64,000 bases of DNA from Bactericera cockerelli (Eukaryota > Arthropoda > Insecta > Hemiptera > Triozidae), in contig CM044962.1 in the NCBI GenBank assembly GCA_024516035.1, positions 8,307,095-8,371,094 on the forward strand, given 5' to 3'. The notes beneath the pieces are model-generated. The model was not told where the DNA came from and ran no database searches. It saw only the letters and a list, made by a program, of their open reading frames with translations. Of the stretch, positions 26,001 to 38,000 are shown piece after piece; position 1 is the first letter of the stretch; every line of letters begins with the position of its first letter. Position numbers and translations under genes: made by a program.

Positions 26001-29000
26001 ATCAGATATTTAGATCCTTTAAAACGCTTTAATCTTAAGGCAAATTTTATGATCTTTCGAACTGTGCAAATATATGTTTTAACTGCCAATTTCTGTTTAT
26101 ACTGATTAAATAGAGAGGTTAGTAAGTTGATGGCATGGATACTCAGAACTATTACCTGCTGATGAGAGCACATAAGCTCGAAACAGCTGTCCAGGTATGT
26201 TCTGATATTCAATGTACATCTCTTACAACTTCTCACTTTTCTGTTTATACTGATATACAGAACTATTATAATAAGCAGAAAAAAAGATATAGCGAATTTA
26301 GTACGGCCTTGCTACAAAAAATCTAGTACCTAAGCCTAGAAAAACTTACAAATGTACGCCATTTTGGAATCACTAAACAATGTTCTCGATTTCAATGAAC
26401 AAGTTCTATATCACCGCTAGAATTTTGTTCACATAATTTTCATTCAACGTGTATAATGTTGTTAAATTAGGAGGCAAATTGAAAAAATCAGATCATGTCA
26501 CTTATAACAAGCAAAAAATAGAATTTGTAAACGAATATGAATATCTAGGAGTCACTATCCAACCTACACTTGCTATTACAAAACACATAGAAAAGAAGAA
26601 AATAAAATCTAATCATGTGATCGGAACCATACAAAACCTTCAAAAACTAAGTATCACAACAATAAATAAAATATTCATGATCAAAATATGGCCTATAATG
26701 TGTTATAGTATAGAAACATATCTCGACAAAATATCATCAGCACACCTAATAGACTTTGACAGGGTAAAAGCAAATCTCTACAAAAGAGGTCTTTGCCTTC
26801 ATAAGAACGCATCAAACACATTAGTATTTCATATGTCAAGTGTCAAACGCTTTGGTGAGGAAATAATTGAAAAATATAATAACCAGCTACTTGAAACCAC
26901 AATACAAGAGTACCAATCCATAGTCGAAGAAAAAAATATGAAATTTGCAATAGAAAAATATACCGATGGACCAGCATTTTCCAACAACACCTGGAAAAAA
27001 GCAAACCAAGCAAACCGCCACCTCATCACCAGATTTACAGTACATGGGTTCCACCAAAAATTCTGTAAGAAAGCTTCCTACCACAACATCAACATTGAAG
27101 AATGCCAGTGCAAGATATGCAACGAAAAAATTGAAGACAGGTACCATCTATATAATCACATAGACCTACAATATAATACTCTCACCTCTTTCCTAGAGAA
27201 TCTATCTTAGTACCTTCTATTATTGTAATATGTAACAACAACCCAAACTGTGTGCATTAAATTTATACATAAAAACATCTAAGTAACCCTATATGAATAA
27301 ATAAGAAGCCAGTGAAAGTATCAATATATATTTTCCATGTTTTATGTAATTTTACTTTTAAAAATATGTCATTCACTCATAGAAATGAAAGAATCTTGTT
27401 TGGCCATTGAGAACTGAAGTAGGGAGAAATTGTTACTTGAGTTAATTTCCATTATTTAATTACATTTATACATATCTGTTTATACATATTATATCTGTTT
27501 ATAGCTGTATATGCTCTGTACATCTGTATATGCTCTGTACATCTGTTTATAACATTGAGAACTGAAGTAGGTGCAAGGTAGACTGAGAGAGAAAAAAAAA
27601 GAGAGAATTGAGAGAAAACATTATTTGATTTAATTTCTATTATTTAATTTCTATTATTTAATTACTTTTATACATATATCTGTCTATACATATTATATCT
27701 GTTTATATCTGTATATGATTATAAATAAATAAAGCTACAACTATAAGTTGTGATACATGTCCATAAAAAAAAATAATGTTGTTAACGGGACTAAACTTCT
27801 TATGAGTGAAAATTTAAATTTTCAGGTTCAGGTATTCTTAGATTCTGTTATTTTAAATCGGAAAAATGAGTTATAAATAGCATTAAATCTCTGGAGACAT
27901 GGATTTTGTTTACATGGGATGTTTGTTTATATCCCCAAAGTTTCAAACTACAAAACCTTAGCTTACATGTGTCAAGAATTTTTCAAAAAAAAAAAGTTAA
28001 TTTTACAGACATTTCCTTACAATTTAAATTGGGAGAAAAGTTTTAAAATTTCATTTCATAATCAAGAAGAACCACATTGTTGCACATAGTAAACCTCTTA
28101 TTAACGACTGTTTATTATGTATGCATTGACTAGGAACGGGAGGAAGAAGCCATACGCGCGCGGGAGAATTTTCCAGTTGCTTGCGAAAGCTCACGTCTGT
28201 ATTGTTGAAGGGGGGGGGGGGGGGGGGGGGGGGGGGCAGGAAGATAACCTCAGGCTTCATGTGGAACATTGTCATGACAAGCTTCTGATTTTACCTTCTC
28301 ACGGTGACAGTTCTTCTGCTTAAACCTTCTCACGGTGACAGATATTCTGCTTAAACCTTCTCACAATGACAGATATTCTGCTTAAACCTTCTCACAATGA
28401 CAGATATTCTGCTTAAACCTTCTCACGGTGACAGGTATTTTGCTTAAACCTTCTCACGGTGACAGTTATTCTACTTAAACCTTCTCACGGTGACAGATAT
28501 TCTGCTTAAATCTTCTCACGATGACAGATATTCTGCTTCTACTTTCTCACGGTGACAGTTATTCTGCTTTAACCTTCTCACGGTGACAGTTATTCTGCTT
28601 AAATATTCTCACGGTGACAGATATTCTGCTTAAATCTTCTCACAATGACAGTTATTTTGGTTTATACTTTCTCACGATGGCAGTTATTTTGCTGGAACTT
28701 TCTCCTAATGACAAATATTCTGCTTAAACCTTTTCAGTAATAAATAATAATTATGAATAAGTGAGAATGAGAAAGCTCACGTCAGTATAATGATGTGTGT
28801 GGGTGACGAGCCTTAAGGCTTCCAATGTTGAAACAACTCCTCTACTAACGGCAGGGGGAGAGGGAGAGGGAGGGAGGGAGGGAGAGGGAGAAAGAGAGAG
28901 AGAGAGAAGGAGAAAGAGAGAAAAAGATAGAAGGAGAAAGAGAGAAAAAGAGAGAAAGAGAAAGAGAGAGAAAAGAGAGAAGGAGAAAAAGAGAAAGAGA

Positions 29001-32000
29001 AAGAAAAATAGAAAGAGGAAGAGAGGGAGAGTCTCTCATTCATTCAAAAACCCGCACCTACATTTATTCATCCCCATTTACTAACTACATATATAAAACA
29101 TTTCTAAATAAATCATCCACTCTGTCTAGTTCAGTCATTCATTCAAAAGTCCACCCACTGTTAAACTTATTCCTTTCTACAAATTTACTCGATCCGATTC
29201 GTCACAAAAGGTTGTGATGGCATGACGTACATGAAAAAGTCCGAAAACAAGGCATGGCCGTATTCAACGGTTGCCTTATTCGTTAGATAACTCAAATTAT
29301 TGGGTGAGGCCGTCACGCTACCTGGATTAACAGACTTAAACACCTCGACTACCAATGCTTCATTTTCCTCACTTTTAAACAGTATGCAAATTTGAGGGCC
29401 AAATGAATAGCCGATTTTGTAATACCTCTGATGTGACGCTTTGTCTCGAATTACTTTGTCTGAGGGGGGAAACCGATGCTAAGCAATGACTTCAGCTATC
29501 GATTTTTTCTATTAATTTTGCCCTAAGACTCAAGCCCAACTTAAGTCTTAGAAAACGTGTCTATTAATTTTGCCCTAAGACTCAAGCCCGACCTAAGTAT
29601 TAGAAAACGTAGTCTATTAATTTCTCGCCCGTCTCGAATTAATTTCTGTGAGGGGGGAACCGATGCTAAGCAATGACTTCAGTTATCGATTTTTTCCATT
29701 AATTTTGCCATTCGACTCAAGCCCGACTTAAGTCTTAGAAAACGGGTCTATTAATTTTGCCCTAAGACTCAAGCTCGACTTAAGTCTTAGAAAACGGGTC
29801 TATTAATTTTGCCCTAAGACTCAAGCTCGACTTAAGTCTTAGAAAACGTGTCTATTAATTTTGCCCTAAGACTCAAGCCCGACTTAAGTCTTAGAAAACG
29901 TAGTCTATTAATTTCTCGCCCGTCAGGTTGTTTACATAACGGAGAATTCTTTTCTTTCTCTTTATTCACGCTCAATCGTGCAGGACAACCTATTGGTGGG
30001 GAAGACGTCTAGTTCCTAATAGTCAGAGATTCACTCTTCATGATAGTATAAATTAATAATAATAATACTGCCTGCCGACCTCCTTGGCTCAGTGGTTAAG
30101 AGCATTATTGGTTGCTGACCCGGAGGTTGCGGGTTCGAATCCCGGCCGGAGCGGAAAATTTTAACCGAGTTTTTCCGTTTCCGGAATGGCATGGATGTAA
30201 AGATAGAATGCTTTGAAAGTTCGCCAAATGTCGATTTTCCCCCCTTCAGATTTCATCAATTTTTGTTCCATTATTTGTATTACCTACATAATTGATAAAC
30301 ATGTCATAATTAATAAATAAATATAAATAATGATAACACAATAAAATTATAATTGAAGGGGAGAAAATATAATAATAAGTATTTTTATTTATTTTTATGT
30401 ACTTTTCGGGAGATGTAAGTAATTTTCCATCACATCAGTTCTTTTTTATAATTCTTTTATTTTCATTGTTTCTTCTTATTTATCTTTATTCTAGCCAAGT
30501 ATATTTCATTATTTGTATTAATAAGGTTTTGTTTTAATTATCGCTTCATTTTATTTTCATTTGGAATATTTCTTAAATTTGTTGGAATATTGTTCAATAT
30601 GCGAGTCGACATATTTTGGTAACCACTGCGACAGAAAAAACAAGTCACTACGTGCACCAAAAACATTTTGGCTTATTATCATCATCAACAAAAGTCATCA
30701 TTGATTTATTGTTGTTGCTATTCTTAGAGTATCTCTGTTACATACCATATCATCAATAAATAATCATCATTGGCGTATTATTGCCATTCTTAGGACAGGT
30801 TGAAACCTGCATGAGAGGTACCACGGGCTACGCTATCTGCATTCTACAGGTACCTAAACAAAGTGTTGTGGTACCTGGTTGATAACAAAAACTGGTTTAC
30901 TTTATTATTGCAGGAAATCTACTACACAAGGGTGCATTCACTTCCCTTGTACTTTCCTTGTGAGTGTGGAAGAAATCAAATGCATTCTTTGTGTCAGCGT
31001 GGAATCAATAATGGCGAGCACCTGTCTGCCAAGTGATTTCCTATGTCCATGGGATATGGATCATTGAGGGCGGAATTAATAGACGTTTTTGTAATACCTC
31101 AGTGGCGCTAAGTCACTGATTGCGTACTGTGTAAGATAGGAGAAACCGACGCTTAGCAATGACTTGTGTTATAATGCTTTTTCTTTGTGTTATTATGTCA
31201 CAATTTTAGTGGGTAGCGCAGAATCATAGGACTTTACCATTTTAATTTACAATATCTTGTATTATTTTTTTGCCTAAGATTCTTCCACTGGTCGCTGCTT
31301 CACATTAAAGCAGCTACTCATTTTTCCTCACGAGGTATGAGTGGACCCCGAACATCCAAGTACAGAGCAGAAAAAATCCTCCCCCGCTGGGAATCGAACC
31401 CAGGTCACCATGTGTGCAATGCCTAGCGCGCTAACTCGCTCTGCCACAGTGACTACTGACTTGTGTTATAGTATTACTTGTGTCATAGTATTGCGCTCGG
31501 CGTGAAACCAGCCTTTTATCTCTTACATTAATTTTAGTTAGGCTTTTGAAACGGGTTGGGTGACCGAGATTGCCACAGGCAATAACCCCGCCCTAAAGGT
31601 AGGACATTAGTTTTATTTTCTTTTTTACTTATTTATTTTGTCATTTGTTTGTTTTTTCTTAATTTTATACTGATAACATTGTACTTTGTCCTCCTAATGA
31701 AGCATACAATAATATTAATAAGGTTCAGAAAAAAAAACGGCAAGCTTTTTTGATAAATAAGTAAATTCTAAAAATCCACAAAAACAAAGAAAACCAAGTG
31801 AAATGAAGAAGGGCCCCGAATTAATGCTAATCGGTTACGGGGCGCAAGGAAATAAATCACGTAAACCTGGGGGGTTTTTCAGAGGGTATAAAACCCTTTC
31901 ACGGACTCTAGAACAATGTACGCCTGTGTTTGACTTAGCAAATTTTTCCCTCAAAAAAAAAAAAAAAGTTCAGAAATCCAATTGGTCCATCATCTTATGT

Positions 32001-35000
32001 TGGGACCGGGTTTGGAGACCACTGCACCACAAGTCGGGGACCATGTGCTTCTCAAGCAACTCAAGGATTCAGGACTGACGAGTCAGTGTACGCTCTGCCG
32101 TGGCAGAGTAATCCTTTTGTATCCCAGTGGTATCCGATTGTATGTACGTCCGTATGTGTATATCCAATCCTTTTGTACATAATATTTAAATACATAGCTA
32201 CATACAAGTAGAGTGCGTAGTCTGTCCCGGTAGCTCAGTGGTAAAGGCGGCACTGTGTGAATCCAGAGATTCCAGAGGTCGCGGGTTCGAATCCCAGCCG
32301 GGACAAGACAAGTTATCCTCCCATTTGGGATTTTTACCACATAATAATACGTCTTGGGCTTACTGCTGGAATAATGGGACTTAATAGTCCTAATCGGGCA
32401 GTATAAATAAGGCGATATTGTTTATTTATGTATATACAATCCTTTTGTACATAATATTTAAATGCATAGCTATACATATAAGTAGAGTGCGTAGTTGTAC
32501 GTCAGTATGTATATCCAATCCTTTTGTACATAATATTTAAATACATAGCTATACATATAAGTAGAGCGTGTAGTGACTGTAGTGCACTATTCAGATTGAC
32601 AGCCAACTGCTTAGTCCTGTGCTCTAATGTAGATTTAGCTAATTATTCGTTAAGCCTGATGAAGAAATCGACTGATGAATCGTTTGCTTAGTTGCTAATC
32701 GAGTTTTTTCATTCAGTGGCAGTTTGGCACCAGTGGAAAAATGTTGATTACTTCAATTACTACTAGATAAGACAAGATAAGATTTGGTTTTATTTGTACA
32801 TAAACATTAATGTATGGTACAATGGTCAAAACATATATATGTATGTACAATGGTCAAAACATAAATGTATGGTACAATGTCAAAACATATAATATGTATG
32901 GTACAATGGTCAAAGATCTCTCTGAATGGTCCATGGTCCATCCATTGTCGGACAGAAAAAATTCGGTCTGGGGTATAGGCCCAGGGTCCTCATTGTGACC
33001 GCCTACTAAGACAGGATAGCAAAGAAACAAGAAACGACTTCAATCCCTTCAGTAGACACTAGGGGGGGCATAACCCCCAACTACACACATGCACTCAGTC
33101 ATAGGGGCATAACCCCAACTACACACTGCACCTCCAGTAGACACTAGGGGGGCATAACCCCCTCACTGCACCTGCACATCCTCCTACACACATGCACGAA
33201 GCACGCATGATGTGATGTACAGAGTTTCGAGATGATAATTAATTTGCCTCGACGTGATTTTGTTCACACACGCGGACGCACAAATGTTATTAAAATAACA
33301 TAATTAAATATATCAAATATTTTTTCGTAGTTTCTTGCTGTTGTTGTAATGACGTATGAGAGCAACATTGAACATCGGTGGCAATTGAATTGAATTGTTA
33401 GAATTTTGTTTGTTTGTTTTTTTTTTTAAATCGGGTTACAACCATAATGGCGATAAAATGCCGAGTTTTATCCAATAATATTAATTATTGCAATACTAGC
33501 GGGTTACACCCGCCGCTTCGCCAGCCCATCAGACACACACACACCTAACACTCACACCACACAATCACACACCACAGACACACACCACACCCGCCACCAC
33601 ACACGCATCACACCACCACACACACACCACACCGTACAGAAAAGTAAAAAAAGTGAGAAAAAACATTGTGTGACCCATCCATTTTTTCGTCTTTACCCGG
33701 CGTAGCTAAAGGACGGCTAATCAGAATTTTGCGATCAATATGTCAAATGAAAGCTCAGACCATTTCCTAAAACTTTATTGCTTTGAGTTGAGAGGTCGTC
33801 ACTTCAAATTTTGAGAAAAATTGTCATTTAGGTCACCAAATGTACACACCAGAAAAGTGTTCCAGTACTTTTCTCACAAAGTTCCTACAATCTCTGTAGG
33901 TACAGGTGGTAGGTTCTCTGTCCACCAAATGTTATGCTGGGGTCCACACAGGTGCAACACGTGTGTGGTAATTGGAACACTGTTGCAGCAACGTGTTGCA
34001 GTTCGTGTTCGTCAGTGATCCATTCTGTTTCTATGTTCAGGTGCCGTCCACACACGTGCAACATAGTAGCAACAAAGATAAAAGATGATCGGTAGAAAAC
34101 TGACATCCTAATGGATATTTTTTGAACATTCATGTTCGTGTTCAGAAGCCGTCCACACAGAGTGAATTCATGTTGCAGCAACATGCACACACACACACAC
34201 CAGATGGGTGTTCCAACACTTTTCTCACACACTGTTCCTACAATGTCTACCAATTTCAGCACTGCCTATCCCAGTCACTCGATGAATCGATCTCTACCAA
34301 TTCTATGTATGAATGGTGCAGAATACATAATTCAGTACATATACGTATCAGTATACAAGTACCTATTGTATGTACCATATTCAGCAGGTATGATGAATTA
34401 CAGGTGCCTATAGATCTGCCTGGATGTATTGGATCATTGCTACTTATCCATCCACATCTTTATGTAATATTAATTTATGAGCATGTACCATATTCAGCAG
34501 GTATGATGAATTACAGGTGCCTATAGATCTGCCTGGATGTATTGGATCATTGCTACTTATCCATCCACATCTTTATGTAGTATATTAATTTATGAATTAT
34601 ATACATATCACACATACATGTATACTGTACATACAGGATGAGCATAAAGCATCACCCCATCCTCTGTATGTGTGTTCCAACTCTTCCATCTTGTATCTCA
34701 AGAACTGTAATTGGTAGAAAAATGAAACTTTTCCCTATGAAGTTCTCTCAATCAGACTTTTCAATCGGATAACTACTCGACCTTTTCTGATAGTTTTAGT
34801 TTCAAGCTAGCTGTGCAGACTTTCCGCCTAGAGGGGTGATACTCTATGCTCACCCTGTATATACTTTTCATGTAAAAACCCACTGTATATTTCATTATGA
34901 ACATGAACAGTGGGCCTGGTCTCACTAAAGCAGTGTGAACCCGAATGGTTTCCCCAGTCTCCTGTCTGGTTTTCTCATCCTCTGGTCTCAGGACAGTCTG

Positions 35001-38000
35001 CTGCACTCAACAAATTCTACAGGGTGTTCACTTTCAACTCTACAGGGTGTCACTTTCAACTTACAGGTGTTCACTTTCAACTCTACAGGGTGCTCACTTT
35101 CAACCTACAGTTTCATTTCAACTATACAGGGTGCTCACTTTCACTTAAGGGTGTTCACTTTCAACTCTACAGGGTGTCCTTTCAACTCTATAGAGTGTTC
35201 ACTTTCAACTATACAGGGTGTTCACTTTAACTCTACAGGCTCACTTTCAACTTACAGGGTGCTCACTTTCAACTCTACAGGGTGTCACTTTCAATTAGGG
35301 TGTTCACTTTCAACTCTACAGGGTGCTCCGCTACTGGTCGCTGCTCACATTAAAGCAGATACTCATTATTTCTCACGAGGTATGAGTGGAGATTAGACAT
35401 TCAAGTACAGAGCAGGAATAACAACAAAAAAAGAACCTCCCTTCTTCTGATCGAAACCAGGTCACCGTGAATGCAAGCCTAGTTTTTTTTTTAAAAAAAA
35501 GGGGAAAAAATTCTAAGGAAACAATGAACCTGATACGCAAATATAGCAGACAACACCAATACACGAACAAGGACCACGGAGTATAAACACATAGTGATAT
35601 ATGTATCTACACCCCTAAGTCCCAGCTATCGAGAAAGGCATTACCAACAATGAGATCTGGTGGGATTTGGTGAACCAACTAAAAAACAACCCCTTGTTGA
35701 ACCGGGGACTTCACGATTCGGCCCAAATTACCTGAGGAGACCTTTTCCATAGCATGATTCGTCCCAAAACACACTATCAAGTTTTGATCCCACACAAAAA
35801 GTCCCACTTTCATTCTAACAAAAACTCCCACTTTCATTCCACCAAAAAATCCCTATAAAATAGTATGGAAACGTTGCCCTGAAAGAACTGAGAACAATGG
35901 CGATGTTCACGATGTTATTGTTTTGAACTAGTAAGTAACAGTCATCTTTGTTATCAGTGTTTATTTGAGTGTTTGACAGTAGGGTTAGATAGAAGGCCAT
36001 GCCTCAAGAATATAGTAGGGTTAGGTAAAATACATAGAAGGCCATGCCTCAAGAATATAGTAGGGTTAGGTAAAATACATAGAAGGCCATGCCTCAAGAA
36101 TATAGTAGGGTTAGGTAAAATACATAGAAGGCCATGCCTCAAGAATATAGTAGGGTTAGGGATAATACATAGAAGGCAATGCCTTAGGTTTATAGTAGGG
36201 TTAGGTAAAATACATAGAAGGCCATGCCTCAAGAATATAGTAGGGTTAGGTAAAATACATAGTAGACCATGCCTTATACATAGAAGGCCAAAGCCTGATA
36301 TACATAGAAGGTAATTCCGTAATTTAATGTTGAATAATAAAAAATCCCTCAATATGTACGGTACTTAGAATGTTGCACATGGCCGAATCGTTCGGTGACT
36401 TTTTACCTGAAACGAAAACTTTTTATAAACCTTTTGGCCGAATCGTAATGCGCGTTGAACCAAAGTAGAAAATCTGGGAACTATATTATTGCATTCAGAT
36501 TGCAAGCCCAGTAAGCTACCCACTTGGAGACCACTGTCTCCACTTTTGAGCACAAAACAAGATATTATATTATAACGAAATAACTCTCATTGAAAACAGT
36601 GCAAGAAACTATCAACACTTTATTCCCATGACCTACCATGAGGATATGCCAGCAGTGTGCCAGCCATAGATAAAAAAAAAGCCCATTTTAAAACCTATAT
36701 GGAAAAACTAGAAAATAAAAACCCTATATAATACTAATATCGCCTTATTTATACTGCCCGATAAGGACTATTAAAGTAACATTACTCCAGCAGTAAACCC
36801 AAGACATATTATTATGTGGTAAAAATCCCAAATGGGAGGATAACATGTCATGTCCCGGCTGGGTTTCGAACCCACGACCTCTGGAACCTGTGGATTCACA
36901 GAGTGCCGCCTTTACCACTGAGCTACCGGTACAGACCACTAAATGTATACCACTAAACAAGGAAAATCTATTGTAGGAAATCATGAAGCCAGACAGATAC
37001 CTATAACAGATTATCTACTTGTTAGTTCTAGGTACTGAGACCTCATTAGTTCGAACCACTAACACAAAAGGAAGGGATTGCTATCCCTTCATATAAATGT
37101 ATTGGACCTAGGAAAGTATCCTGTCACAGAATATGCATACCATACTTTAATGTCACAGGTTACTGCCTGCCCGTAGTCCAGACTACTGCCCGTAGACCAG
37201 TGATCCCGAGTTCGATCCCCGGTTGGAGCAAATTTTTCGAAGAAAATTCTGCTTCCTCCAAACACGTGAGGCTGGTATTTCCGGCCCTACCCAGGCTGGG
37301 TGAGGTTAATGTGGGTAGCTGGTACGATTCCCAGCGAATGGAGGTTAACACCGCCGTCCTGATCAGGGAACGGTTAAAAACCATAATAGAAATCGTTAAG
37401 GCGTTCAGGAAGGGCATCCAGCCATAAAAAAATGTGCACAATGCCGACCCCAATAGTAACATAAGCTAACATGGGATAAAGGCAAGGGAGATATAATGTC
37501 ACAGATTACCATTATGTTTTTTCAACACCATGGAATTTTTAATGATATTTTCTTTTACATTCTAGCAACTATCTATGGTAATTTAAAGTTTTTTGAGAAG
37601 ATGGCCCTACAATTGAAGAGTACCACAAGGTGAATTAGAGATATATGTTCATATTTAAAAGGTAGAGCTATACAGAGTGGAGCAAAATCTGTAAACCCAG
37701 AGTATCTTGGGAAGGATTATCTAAGAAAGTTTGAAATAATGGATGGTAAACCAGAGTAAAATAACCTTCTCTTATATTGGGGTCAATTTTTACTTGGTCC
37801 CCTCTGGCCCCGACATGGTGGCTGGCCCAAAAATTTGGCCCAGCTCTATAAGAAGATTTTATTAGGTAGGTACCTCAGTTTACCATACAAAATTTCAAAC
37901 TTTACTATGCCTTTTCAAAGATAATCAGGGGTTTTTTAGACTATTGCTCCACCCAATATAGTAGCACACTTCACAGATAAATCATGTATTGTACCTACTA

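Noticed and set aside
30075..30155. tRNA gene
   Set aside because: A and B boxes are present, but the sequence continues into a SINE-type body and the acceptor stem does not close; same for all other tRNA-like heads.
35970..36310. Telomeric repeat tract
   Set aside because: The ttagg core is embedded in a 45-bp minisatellite, not a 5- or 6-bp telomere repeat.
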